Shown: piece after piece, positions 25,079 to 32,030 of the stretch | Position numbering within the stretch: the first letter of the stretch is position 1 | How the letters are laid out: the number at the start of each line of letters is the position of its first letter | Source of the DNA: Candidatus Rokuibacteriota bacterium | GTDB lineage: Bacteria > Methylomirabilota > Methylomirabilia > Rokubacteriales > CSP1-6 | Direction of reading: 5' to 3' | Length of the DNA stretch: 42,845 nt | Assembly: GCA_016200085.1 (NCBI GenBank) | Contig: JACQFL010000030.1 | Span: 1-42,845, forward strand | Made by a program: the position numbers and the translations under genes | Notes under the pieces: generated by a model | Told to the model about the DNA's origin: nothing | What the model saw: the letters and a program-made list of their open reading frames with translations, nothing else | Database searches by the model: none

Positions 25079-25381
25079 TCAGCTCGGGAGGGACGGCGGG
25101 GGGCCGCGTGGATCACCGGGCGCGCGGATCGGCGCCGCGATGCGGACGGGCGCGGCCACGGGCGCCGCGGGGACGACTGACGGCAGCGCGGCGAGCGCCG
25201 GCGCGCCGGCGCCGGCCCGCGTCGCGCGATCGTCGAGCGCGAGATGCGGGCACCGGGCCTGCTGGTGATGCGCGTCCCCGGGCTCGCCGATGTGATGCAC
25301 GAGGTGCGGAGGCACCACGACGACGTACGTCAGGATCAGCCCGAGGGCGAGGAGGCCCGGACCGCGCGGGCGGGTGCGCAC
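25079..25381 (-). CDS. Small His-rich exported or membrane protein
   Basis: 100 residues: a hydrophobic signal/anchor (about 9-27), then HLVHHIGEPGDAHHQQARCPH, a His/Cys-rich stretch likely to bind metal, and an Ala/Pro-rich tail. No family is assigned. The GTG at 25381 is chosen because TACAAT (25393-25388 on the minus strand, 5 of 6 to consensus) ends 6 bases before it, predicting a leaderless transcript. It is the first gene of the copper cluster, 71 bases before the beta-barrel gene, and is divergent from the HAD gene. Confidence 0.65.
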   Translation of the reverse strand: MRTRPRGPGLLALGLILTYVVVVPPHLVHHIGEPGDAHHQQARCPHLALDDRATRAGAGAPALAALPSVVPAAPVAAPVRIAAPIRAPGDPRGPPPSLPS

Positions 25382-25387
25382 GAGCTG

Positions 25388-25393
25388 ATTGTA
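25388..25393 (-). promoter_or_regulatory. -10 element of the copper cluster
   Basis: TACAAT on the minus strand, 6 bases before the GTG at 25381. No convincing -35 is present, which could mean activator dependence. Confidence 0.5.
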
Positions 25394-25395
25394 CC

Positions 25396-25425
25396 TTGAC
25401 GCCGCCGAAACGCGGCTGCTAGCGT
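25396..25425 (+). promoter_or_regulatory. Leaderless promoter of the HAD gene
   Basis: TTGACG (25396-25401), 18-base spacer, TAGCGT (25420-25425), 7 bases to the ATG at 25433. Back to back with the copper-cluster promoter. Confidence 0.55.
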
Positions 25426-25432
25426 TCGCGCC

Positions 25433-26131
25433 ATGCTTCGCGCCATCTTCTTCGACGCCGGCAACACGCTCGTGCGGATGAACTACGAGGTGATCGCGCG
25501 CGAGCTCGGCCGCCAGGGCGTCGTCGTCGATCCCGTCGATCTCCAGCGCGCGGACTGGCGCGCGCGGGTGCGGCTGGACACCGAGGTCCTCGCGGCGACG
25601 AGCGGTCGGGTGTCGACGGAGGACCGGACGGCCGCCGAGCGGTACCTCGAGTATCTGCTGGCCGCCGCCGGCGTCACCGAATCGCGCGTCGTCCGTGCCG
25701 TCGCGGACTGGCGGAGGACGTACAACGTGCCCGTCGGCGTCTGGGACACCGTCGAGCCCGGGGCGGAGGCCGCCCTCGTCGCCGCGCGCCGCGCCGGACT
25801 CGTGACGGCCGTGATCTCGAACTCCAACGGCTCCATCCGCGGCATCTTGCAGGCGCTCCGGCTGGCCCCTCATTTCGACTTCGTCCTCGACTCCTCGGAG
25901 GTTGGCGTGGAGAAGCCGGATCCCCGATTGTTCCGGCTCGCGCTGGAGCGCGCGGGCGTCGCGCCCGGCGAGGCCGCCTACGTCGGCGATCTCTATTCGA
26001 TCGACGTCCTCGGCGCCCGGGCGGCGGGGATGGATGCGATCCTCCTCGACCCCGGCGCGTGCTGGGGCGCTCGCGACTGCCGCACCGCGTCCGACGTCCT
26101 CGAGGCCGTCCACGCCCTCCTCGCGCCGTGA
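25433..26131 (+). CDS. HAD-family hydrolase
   Basis: 232 residues of the haloacid dehalogenase superfamily, subfamily with an alpha-helical cap (about 15-100). Motif I is FFDAGNTLV with nucleophile Asp8; the usual second aspartate is Gly10, as in many 'DAG' members. Motif II is ISNSNG, motif III the Lys in VEKPDPRLF, motif IV YVGDLYSIDVLGA. It is a phosphatase or related hydrolase of unknown substrate; the Gly for Asp change may weaken phosphatase activity. The start rests on the promoter at 25396-25425 and lacks a Shine-Dalgarno. Stands alone, followed by the CHRD gene. Confidence 0.85.
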   Translation: MLRAIFFDAGNTLVRMNYEVIARELGRQGVVVDPVDLQRADWRARVRLDTEVLAATSGRVSTEDRTAAERYLEYLLAAAGVTESRVVRAVADWRRTYNVPVGVWDTVEPGAEAALVAARRAGLVTAVISNSNGSIRGILQALRLAPHFDFVLDSSEVGVEKPDPRLFRLALERAGVAPGEAAYVGDLYSIDVLGARAAGMDAILLDPGACWGARDCRTASDVLEAVHALLAP

Positions 26132-26153
26132 GGGCCCTACCGGACGCGGCGCG

Positions 26154-26179
26154 GGAACCCTGGTGCCGGCTTCCGGGTT
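26154..26179 (+). promoter_or_regulatory. Possible ECF-sigma promoter of the CHRD gene
   Basis: GGAACC (26154-26159), 17 bases, then GTTGTAA from 26177. This resembles the GGAAC/CGTT pattern of extracytoplasmic-function sigma factors and would leave a leader of about 90 bases before the SD and ATG at 26276. Confidence 0.3.
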
Positions 26180-26275
26180 GTAACCCCGTTGAGACTGCCC
26201 GGCGCTCGATCTCGCGTGATCGGCGGCGGGCGAGGCCGTTCCCCCCTGACACGGCAGCGGAAGGGAGACAACCGA

Positions 26276-26719
26276 ATGAGTGCACTGCGCAAGGGCGCGA
26301 GGCGGTCCCTGTGGGTGGGCGTGGGCGTGGCGGCGATCGTCGCCTCCGGATGCGCCGAGATGATGTCCTCTGGGGGCATGGGCAGCGTCACCCTCAGCGG
26401 CAGCCAGGAAGTCCCCGCGGTGACCACCGCCGCCTCCGGCAAGGGCACCATCACCGTCGCCGCCGACAAGTCGGTCAGCGGGAGCGTGACGACGTCCGGC
26501 GTCGCCGGCACCGCCGCGCACATCCATCTGGCCGCGGCCGGGCAGAACGGTCCCGTGATCGTTCCGCTCAGCAAGACGTCGGACAACGTCTGGTCGGTGG
26601 CCGCCGGCGCCAAGCTCACCGACGCGCAGTACGACGCCTACAAGGCCGGCAACCTCTACGTCAACGTCCACAGCGACGCCAACAAGGCCGGGGAGATCCG
26701 CGGACAGCTGAAACCCTGA
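26276..26719 (+). CDS. CHRD-domain lipoprotein
   Basis: 147 residues. A signal sequence ends in the lipobox VASGC, so the mature protein should be lipid-anchored. The rest is one CHRD domain: SVTLSGSQEVPAVTTAASGKG at the start, TAAHIHLAAAGQNGPVIV in the middle, and NLYVNVHSDANKAGEIRGQL at the end. CHRD domains occur in exported bacterial proteins of unclear function. AAGGGAGA lies just upstream of the ATG at 26276, chosen over an in-frame start at 26189 that would spoil the signal peptide. A strong hairpin terminator follows. Confidence 0.88.
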   Translation: MSALRKGARRSLWVGVGVAAIVASGCAEMMSSGGMGSVTLSGSQEVPAVTTAASGKGTITVAADKSVSGSVTTSGVAGTAAHIHLAAAGQNGPVIVPLSKTSDNVWSVAAGAKLTDAQYDAYKAGNLYVNVHSDANKAGEIRGQLKP

Positions 26720-26739
26720 CGTCCCGCTCCTCTTCCGTC

Positions 26740-26770
26740 GGAGAGAGCCCGCGCGAGGCGGGCTCTCTCC
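26740..26770. terminator. Bidirectional hairpin terminator
   Basis: A perfect 13-bp stem (GGAGAGAGCCCGC and its complement) with a 5-base loop, located between the convergent CHRD and phosphomannomutase genes. It has no long T-run on either side, but stem strength and position make it the clearest terminator of the window. Confidence 0.8.
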
Positions 26771-26777
26771 GGTCTGC

Positions 26778-28148
26778 CTAGCGGGGCAGCGTGACGGACG
26801 GGTAGCGGCGGAGCGCGTCGTAGATGACGCGCTTCATCTCCTCGATCTCCCGCTCGGTCTTGGCCTCGAACCGGAGCGTGAGGTAGGGGTTGGTGTTGGA
26901 CGCGCGCACCAGGCCCCAGCCGCCGCCGGGAAAGAGCACGCGGGCCCCGTCGATGTCGATGGTCTCGTAGCGCTGCTTGAGATCGCGGGCCAGGGCCTCG
27001 ATGACGGCGAACTTTTCGCCGTCCGGGCAGGGGGCCTTCAGCTCCGGCGTGGCGTGCAGGTGAGGGACCGAGTCGAAGAGGCGTGACACCGGCCCGTCGT
27101 GGCGGGCGGCGATCTCGGCGATCTTGCACGCAGCGAGGATCCCGTCGTCCACGCCGTAGTAGCCCTCCCCGAAGAACATGTGGCCGCTGACCTCGCCGCC
27201 GAGCGGGATGCCGTCCTCGCGCATCTTGCGCTTGAGGTGCGAGTGGCCCGTCTTCCACATCACGGGCACGCCGCCGTGCCGCTGGACCTCGTCCACGAGC
27301 GACTGCGACGACTTCACGTCGAAGATGACCTTGGCCCCCGGGCGCCGCTTCAGCAGGTCGCGGGCGAGGAGCACGAGGATGAGATCAGCCTCGTGGCGCC
27401 GGCCGCGCTCGTCGACGACCCCCACGCGGTCGGCGTCGCCGTCCCAGGCCAGCCCGAGATCCGCCCCGACCTCGACGACCTTGTCCTGGAGGTCGACGAC
27501 GTTTTCCGGGTCCTCGGGATCGGGCAGGTGATGGGGGAAGCTGCCGTCCGACTCGCAGTGCTGCTCGATCACCTCGCAGCCGATGCGCCGCAGCAGCTCG
27601 GGGCCGTAGAGCCCCGCCACGCCGTTGCCCGCGTCGGCCACGACCGTGAGCCGCCGCGGGAGCGAGACCAGCCCGCTCACGACGGTGAAGTAGTCCTCGC
27701 GCGGGCTGCGGCTGCTGAGGGCGCCGCGCCCGGACTCGAGGTCCCCGGCCTCCACGAGCGTCCGGAGCTCCTGGATCTCCTCCTCGGTGAGCGGCGCGGC
27801 GCCCGCGTGGACCATCTTCACGCCGTTGTACTCGATGGGGTTGTGGCTGCCCGTCACGTTGGCGCCGCCATCGAGCTTCCAGTGCGCGGCGGCGAAGTAG
27901 AGGATGGGGGTGGTCACGATCCCGATGTCCACCACGTCGATGCCCGCCGCGCGCACGCCGTCCACGAAGCCGGCCCTGAGGTCGGCCGACGCCAGGCGGT
28001 TGTCCTGGCCGGCGGCGACGGCGCGCCCGCCGCGGCGGCGCACGAGCGTGCCGTACGCGCGGCCGATCTGGCGGAACGCGTCCGGGTTGATGTCGTCGCC
28101 GACGCGCCCGCGGACGTCGTAGGCGCGGAAGATGTGCGGGTTCAGCAT
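26778..28148 (-). CDS. Phosphomannomutase/phosphoglucomutase
   Basis: 456 residues of the alpha-D-phosphohexomutase family with four domains. The phosphoserine loop is VTGSHNP (Ser101), the Mg-binding loop WDGDADRVG (236-241), the sugar-specificity loop GGEVSGHMFF (about 318-325) and the phosphate-binding loop RASNTNPYLTLRFEA near the C-terminus. The GEVSGH form fits bifunctional ManB/AlgC-type PMM/PGM enzymes that feed GDP-mannose and glucose-phosphate pools for envelope polysaccharide. GAGGA lies 8 bases before the ATG. Divergent from the hydrolase gene with 74 bases between them, including a GAGCGCGCTC palindrome. Confidence 0.93.
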   Translation of the reverse strand: MLNPHIFRAYDVRGRVGDDINPDAFRQIGRAYGTLVRRRGGRAVAAGQDNRLASADLRAGFVDGVRAAGIDVVDIGIVTTPILYFAAAHWKLDGGANVTGSHNPIEYNGVKMVHAGAAPLTEEEIQELRTLVEAGDLESGRGALSSRSPREDYFTVVSGLVSLPRRLTVVADAGNGVAGLYGPELLRRIGCEVIEQHCESDGSFPHHLPDPEDPENVVDLQDKVVEVGADLGLAWDGDADRVGVVDERGRRHEADLILVLLARDLLKRRPGAKVIFDVKSSQSLVDEVQRHGGVPVMWKTGHSHLKRKMREDGIPLGGEVSGHMFFGEGYYGVDDGILAACKIAEIAARHDGPVSRLFDSVPHLHATPELKAPCPDGEKFAVIEALARDLKQRYETIDIDGARVLFPGGGWGLVRASNTNPYLTLRFEAKTEREIEEMKRVIYDALRRYPSVTLPR

Positions 28149-28222
28149 TGTGCCGTCCTCGTTCCTGGGATATCGTGAGCGCGCTCGAAGGCCGTCACGC
28201 CGCTCGCATCGTGGAGGTTACC

Positions 28223-28960
28223 ATGCCGACGTCGCGCGAGTTCGTGCTCGTCCACGGCATGAGCCACGGCGCATGGTGCTGGGACGAGGTCGTCACGCGC
28301 TTGCGCCGTGACGGTCATCGCGCCGTCGCGATGGACCTGCCGGGCCACGGCCGCCGCGCCGCGGAGCGCGGGCGCGCCTCGCTGGAGGGGTACGCGCAGG
28401 CCGTGGTCGGCGCCACCGTCGACGCGGGCTTCTCGCACGCCATCGTGGTCGGCCACTCCATGGGCGGCATGGTGATCCAGCGGGCGGCCGAGCTGATGCC
28501 GGCGCGCATCGCCCACCTCGTCTTCCTCGCCGCGGTGGTGCTGCCCCGGGGCGCGAGCCTGCTCGAGGGATCGCACATCGCGCTGCCGGGGCGCGCGCTC
28601 ATGCGCGGGCTGGCGGCCGCCGGCGGTGGCGCCGTCCAGTACCCGGCGGCGTTCGCGTGGGCGCGCTGGATGAGCGACCTCGCGCCGGGCGACGCCCGCG
28701 TGACCGCGGCGCTGGCCCGGCTGACCCCCCAGCCGCTCCGCCCGCTCGTCGAGCGCGGCGACTACGCGCGCTTCTGGGCGCTGGACATCCCGCGCACCTA
28801 CATCCGCTGCTTGAGGGACGCCGCCGTGGTGCCGGACCGCGCCGCAGAGTACGCCGCGCGCCTGGGCGTCGCCCCGATCGACATGGACTGTGCCCACGGC
28901 CCCATGCTGTCGGAGCCCGAGGCCCTCATCGCGATTTTCGAGAAAATGACGGCAGTGTGA
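28223..28960 (+). CDS. Alpha/beta-hydrolase fold esterase
   Basis: 245 residues with the alpha/beta-hydrolase fold. The oxyanion region is FVLVHGMSHGAWCWDEV, the nucleophile elbow VVGHSMGGMV, and the final His lies in DCAHGPMLSEP. This arrangement matches the plant methylesterase/hydroxynitrile lyase-like group and bacterial EstC-type esterases. The substrate is unknown. The ATG at 28223 is fixed by GGAGG 5 bases upstream; the longer in-frame start at 28148 would overlap the divergent mutase start. The TGA stop is inside the first box of repeat R6, so the repeat supplies the last codon and stop. Confidence 0.88.
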   Translation: MPTSREFVLVHGMSHGAWCWDEVVTRLRRDGHRAVAMDLPGHGRRAAERGRASLEGYAQAVVGATVDAGFSHAIVVGHSMGGMVIQRAAELMPARIAHLVFLAAVVLPRGASLLEGSHIALPGRALMRGLAAAGGGAVQYPAAFAWARWMSDLAPGDARVTAALARLTPQPLRPLVERGDYARFWALDIPRTYIRCLRDAAVVPDRAAEYAARLGVAPIDMDCAHGPMLSEPEALIAIFEKMTAV

Positions 28961-29041
28961 GGTAAGCCGCCGCCGCGGCGGCGAGCCGAACGGTGTGCGA
29001 GGTGGGCGCGCGAGGGCGCGCCCGGCCGAGCGGTGAAATTC
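28957..29041 (+). repeat. Paired-hairpin dispersed repeat, copy R6
   Basis: Complete copy with GTGAGGTAAGC as first box, hairpin 1 (GCCGCCGC and GCGGCGGC), CGAGCCGAACG, GTGCGAGGTGG, a perfect 8-bp hairpin 2 (GGGCGCGC, loop GAGG, GCGCGCCC) and GCCGAGCGGTGAAATTC. First of a tandem pair. Confidence 0.88.
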
Positions 29042-29049
29042 CTAATCGT

Positions 29050-29131
29050 GTGAGGTAAGCCGCCGCCGCGGCGGCGAGCCGAACGGTGTGCGAGGTGGGC
29101 GCGCGAGGGCGCGCCCGGCCGAGGGGTGAAA
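29050..29131 (+). repeat. Paired-hairpin dispersed repeat, copy R7
   Basis: Identical to R6 over about 74 bases with a 93-base period, then slightly changed in the last box (GAGGGGTGAAAATC). The near identity shows a recent tandem duplication. It ends 16 bases before the ATG of the CMD-family gene, leaving room only for its Shine-Dalgarno. Confidence 0.88.
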
Positions 29132-29147
29132 ATCTGGAGGCCAGACC

Positions 29148-29534
29148 ATGGATCAGGAGCTGAGGGAACGGACCAAGCGCACGGCGCAGATGCTCTTCCA
29201 CACGCTCAAGGGCGGCGTGGCCTTCGAGACGTGGAAGAAGCTCGACCGCGACCTCGCGCGCAAGCTGTCGATGTTCTTCGCGGGGGAGCTCTACAGCCGC
29301 GAGGTCATCTCGCAGAAGCAGCGCGAGCTCTGCGCCGTCGCCTCGCTCACCGTGCTGCACCGGCCGAAGGAGCTCCACGCCCACATCCACGCCGCGCTCA
29401 ACGTCGGGGCCAGCCGCCAGGAGGTCACCGAGGTGATCTTCCAGCAGGTCACCTATGGCGGCATGCCCGTCGTGGTCGAGGCGCTCGACGTGCTCGTCGA
29501 GAGCCTGCGCGAGCGGGGGGAGTGGGAGGAGTAG
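29148..29534 (+). CDS. Carboxymuconolactone decarboxylase-family protein
   Basis: 128 residues of the CMD/AhpD-like all-helical family (QKQRELCAVASLTVLHRPKELHAHIHAALNVGAS, EVTEVIFQQVTYGGMP). It has a single Cys and no CxxC, so a peroxidase-type AhpD role is unlikely; gamma-carboxymuconolactone decarboxylase or an uncharacterised subgroup fits better. GGAGG lies 8 bases before the ATG at 29148. It stands behind the tandem repeats R6/R7 and is convergent with the small minus-strand gene at 29539. Confidence 0.85.
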   Translation: MDQELRERTKRTAQMLFHTLKGGVAFETWKKLDRDLARKLSMFFAGELYSREVISQKQRELCAVASLTVLHRPKELHAHIHAALNVGASRQEVTEVIFQQVTYGGMPVVVEALDVLVESLRERGEWEE

Positions 29535-29538
29535 GCGC

Positions 29539-29847
29539 TCACGGACCGGGCGCCGGCGCGCCCGGCGCCAGCGCCCGCCAGGCGGCGAGGTGCACCGCGC
29601 GCCACGGGCTCGTGGCGAGCGGCGAGTGGACGGCGCCTGCCGGTGAGTGCTCGCGGCCGCTGACGTGGAAGGTCGCGCGCCAGAGGCCGCGCCCGCCGGC
29701 GAGGCTCAGGTCCCAGCCTTCGGCCGCCATCGCGGCCGCGAGCGCGCCGACGGCCGGCCAGCCCGAGAGCCAGCGCGCCACGAGCGCGGCGGGAGCGTCC
29801 GCGTGGCGAGGGGAATCGAGCAGCGCGAAGCCGAGCGCCGCGATCAG
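29539..29847 (-). CDS. Small protein of unknown function coupled to the lipoprotein
   Basis: 102 residues if translation starts at the CTG at 29847, which overlaps the lipoprotein stop as CTGA. No ATG, GTG or TTG is found near; the first GTG is 22 codons further in. The sequence begins with a hydrophobic stretch (LIAALGFALL), followed by ARWLSGWPAVGALAAAMAAEGWDL and RATFHVSGREHSPAGAVHSPL, ending in APGAPAPGP. I recognise no family. The frame is open and compositionally protein-like, but coding status is moderately certain only. Confidence 0.45.
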   Translation of the reverse strand: MIAALGFALLDSPRHADAPAALVARWLSGWPAVGALAAAMAAEGWDLSLAGGRGLWRATFHVSGREHSPAGAVHSPLATSPWRAVHLAAWRALAPGAPAPGP

Positions 29848-30107
29848 CAGCCCGCGATGCAGACGTAGCCCTCCTGGCGCAGCTCGCTCGCGCAGCGCCG
29901 TTCCAGGTCGAACTGCTGCAGGGCCGGCGCGACGTCGGCCTTCTGGGGCACGCCCTTGCCCGTCTCGGAGTACTCGGAGGGCGCGGTGCCGCGCATCGCC
30001 TCCGTCGTGCAGTTGACGCGCGCCTTCGTCGTCGGGTTCTCCATGATGACGGGCCCGCCGCAGCCGGCGAGCGCGAGCAGCCCGAGCGACCACACCAGGC
30101 GTCTCAT
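29844..30107 (-). CDS. Small lipoprotein with four conserved-looking cysteines
   Basis: 87 residues. The signal peptide with lipobox LALAGC (Cys16) predicts lipid anchoring. The mature part contains VNCTTEAMRG, ERRCASELRQEGYVC and a terminal Cys, giving two possible disulfides. No named family. GGAGG lies 11 bases before the ATG; the -10 TATTCT (30137-30132) overlaps the divergent promoter of the phosphatase gene. Its stop overlaps the next gene as CTGA. Confidence 0.7.
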   Translation of the reverse strand: MRRLVWSLGLLALAGCGGPVIMENPTTKARVNCTTEAMRGTAPSEYSETGKGVPQKADVAPALQQFDLERRCASELRQEGYVCIAGC

Positions 30108-30136
30108 TTGGCGCGTGTCCTCCGTCACCGTAGAAT
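30108..30136 (+). promoter_or_regulatory. Promoter of the HisN-like phosphatase; shared -10 with the divergent lipoprotein
   Basis: TTGGCG (30108-30113), 17-base spacer, TAGAAT (30131-30136). The complement of the same bases gives TATTCT for the minus strand, so the two divergent -10 elements coincide. Confidence 0.5.
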
Positions 30137-30164
30137 ACGACGCGCGAGGGCCCGCACGCTGATA

Positions 30165-30920
30165 TTGGATCGGTCGCTCGAGGTGGCGGTGGAGGCGGCG
30201 CGTGCCGCGGGCGCCATCGCCATGCGCTACTACCGGGACGGCGTCGCGGTCACGATGAAGCCCGACATGACGCCCGTCACCCGGGCCGACCGCGAGGCCG
30301 AGGAAGCCATCGTGGCCGTCCTGAGCGCGGCGTTCCCCGCCGACGGCTTTCTCGGCGAGGAGCTCGGCGAGCGCGCCGGGGGCGAGCGTCGCTGGATCAT
30401 CGATCCCATCGACGGCACGCGGAACTTCGTGCGCCACATCGACGTCTGGGCCACGCTGATCGCGCTCGAGGAGCGGGGCGAGGTCGTCGCGGGCGTGATC
30501 CACAATCCCGCCACGGGCGAGCTGCTGACGGCGCGTCGCGGCGCCGGCGCCTGGCGCGACGGCGCGCGCGTCACGGTCTCGACCACGGCCTCGCTCGCCG
30601 AGGCCCACCTCATCCACGCCGACCTCGGGCTCCTGCGCCGCAGCGGGCACTGGGACGGGTTCATCCGCCTCGTGGATGCCACCGCGCGCCACCGCGGCTT
30701 CGGCGACTATCTCGGCTACGCGTTCGTCGCCGAGGGCAAGGCCGAGATCTACGCCGAGCTCGATCTCAAGCCCTGGGACCTGGCCGCGTGCAAGATCGTG
30801 GTCGAGGAGGCGGGCGGCCGATTCACGGACTGGCAGGGACGGCCAACGATCTACTCCGGCACCGCGCTGGCCTCCAACGGGCGCGTGCACGACGCCGCCC
30901 TCGCCCTGTTGACCGGCTGA
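30165..30920 (+). CDS. Inositol monophosphatase family, histidinol-phosphatase (HisN)-like
   Basis: 251 residues. Metal-binding motifs of the family are GEELGE (Glu65-Glu66), WIIDPIDGTRNF (Asp80, Asp83) and PWDLAA (Asp205). GFGDYLGYAFVAEGKAEIYAEL resembles the actinobacterial HisN signature, so dephosphorylation of histidinol phosphate is a better guess than inositol phosphate, though not proven. The start is placed at the TTG 30165 (TTGGATCGGTCG) because it matches family N-termini. No strong Shine-Dalgarno is seen. Its stop overlaps the glycosyltransferase frame as CTGA. Confidence 0.85.
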   Translation: MDRSLEVAVEAARAAGAIAMRYYRDGVAVTMKPDMTPVTRADREAEEAIVAVLSAAFPADGFLGEELGERAGGERRWIIDPIDGTRNFVRHIDVWATLIALEERGEVVAGVIHNPATGELLTARRGAGAWRDGARVTVSTTASLAEAHLIHADLGLLRRSGHWDGFIRLVDATARHRGFGDYLGYAFVAEGKAEIYAELDLKPWDLAACKIVVEEAGGRFTDWQGRPTIYSGTALASNGRVHDAALALLTG

Positions 30921-31822
30921 GCGCGCCGACCCTCGCGATCCACCCCGGCGCGCTCGGCGATGTCCTGCTCGCCGTGCCCGCCCTGCGCGCGCTCCGCGCC
31001 GCCCGCCCGGAGGCGTCGCTCGAGATCGCCGCGCAGCCGCGCCTGGGCGCGCTCCTCGTCGCGCTCGGCCTCGCCGATCGCGCCCGCTCCGTGGACGGGC
31101 TCGGGCTCGAGGAGCTCTTCGGCGGCGCGCCGGCGGAGCGCGCGCGGATCCTCGCCGAGATGGGCCGCGTCGTCTGCTGGTTCGCCGGCCGCGATGTCGG
31201 CTTCGCGCGCAGGCTCGCCGGGCTCGTGCCAGGCGCGGTCGTGTCGACGCCCGGTGATCACGGCCCGCGCCTGGTCTGGGAGCACCTCGTCGCGACGGCG
31301 GGCGGCGCGCGCGACGCCATGGTCGAGCCGGTCGCGGTGGGCGCGGCGCTTCGCGAGGAAGGGCGCGCGCGGCTCGTCGCGGCGGGGTGGGACGGCGACG
31401 CCCCGCTGGTGATCGTGCACCCCGGCGCCGGCGGCGCGGCCAAGCGCTGGCTCGCGGATGGCTTCGCGCGCACGATCCAGGCGCTCGGCGTGGTCCCCGT
31501 GGTGCACGAGGGCCCCGCCGATGCCGGCGCCGTCGCGGCGCTGCGGGCGCGGCTCGGCGACGACGTGCCGGTGCTGCGCGATCCTCCGCTGCCCGCGCTC
31601 GCCGGGGCGCTCGCCGGCGCGCGGCTCTACCTGGGCAACGACTCCGGCGTGAGCCACCTCGCGGCGATGGTCGGCGCGCCCTCGCTCGTGCTCTTCCGGC
31701 CGGAGAACCTGCCGTGGCAGCCCTGGTCGGCCGCGGCGCGCGTGCTCGTCGTCTCCACCACGGCCCTCGAGACTCACGATCTCATCGCCGTGGTGGCCGC
31801 GGCGCGCGCGGCCCTCGGGTAG
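30917..31822 (+). CDS. Glycosyltransferase family 9 (heptosyltransferase-like)
   Basis: About 301 residues resembling ADP-heptose:LPS heptosyltransferases. The N-terminus TLAIHPGALGDVLLAVPALRAL is the acceptor-side Rossmann start; the donor domain has VIVHPGAGGAAKRW and LYLGNDSGVSHLAAMVGAPSLVLF, the GNDSG signature of the family. It suggests a lipopolysaccharide-bearing Gram-negative cell. No canonical start lies near; the CTG at 30917 overlaps the phosphatase stop as CTGA and fits family N-termini, while the first upstream ATG (30788) would overlap by 133 bases. Its TAG stop is part of the next promoter's -10. Confidence 0.85.
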   Translation: MSAPTLAIHPGALGDVLLAVPALRALRAARPEASLEIAAQPRLGALLVALGLADRARSVDGLGLEELFGGAPAERARILAEMGRVVCWFAGRDVGFARRLAGLVPGAVVSTPGDHGPRLVWEHLVATAGGARDAMVEPVAVGAALREEGRARLVAAGWDGDAPLVIVHPGAGGAAKRWLADGFARTIQALGVVPVVHEGPADAGAVAALRARLGDDVPVLRDPPLPALAGALAGARLYLGNDSGVSHLAAMVGAPSLVLFRPENLPWQPWSAAARVLVVSTTALETHDLIAVVAAARAALG

Positions 31823-31825
31823 AAT
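31820..31825 (+). promoter_or_regulatory. -10 element (TAGAAT) of the 65-residue membrane protein gene
   Basis: TAGAAT, 6 bases before the GTG at 31832; its TAG is also the stop codon of the glycosyltransferase. No clear -35. Confidence 0.4.
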
Positions 31826-31831
31826 CCCCGG

Positions 31832-32029
31832 GTGAGGACTTCCACGGACCGCGCGCAGCGGCGGCGCTCGCGCATCGGCCTCGTCGTGGCCGGCGTGGCC
31901 GTGATCGCCGGCGGCGTGGCGGTGGCCCTCACCGAGCTGCTGCACGCGCCGAAGGGCTCGGTGTGGATCGTGGTCGCGGCCACGGCGCTCGTGGCCGGGG
32001 TGATCCGGGCGCTCACCGCGCCGCGCTGA
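31832..32029 (+). CDS. Small two-helix membrane protein
   Basis: 65 residues: a basic N-terminus (RTSTDRAQRRRSR), helix 1 (about 15-34), a short loop and helix 2 (about 44-60). Topology with a positive N-terminus suggests both ends in the cytoplasm. Resembles DUF3017-type small membrane proteins in layout only; function unknown. GTG start with an adjacent -10 predicts leaderless translation. The next gene begins one base after its stop, so it is likely co-transcribed with the GDT1 transporter. Confidence 0.6.
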   Translation: MRTSTDRAQRRRSRIGLVVAGVAVIAGGVAVALTELLHAPKGSVWIVVAATALVAGVIRALTAPR

Positions 32030-32030
32030 C

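Noticed and set aside
28957..29131. CRISPR-like direct repeats
   Set aside because: Only two tandem units with a 93-base period, no regular spacers, hairpin-rich, and the same element occurs singly elsewhere.
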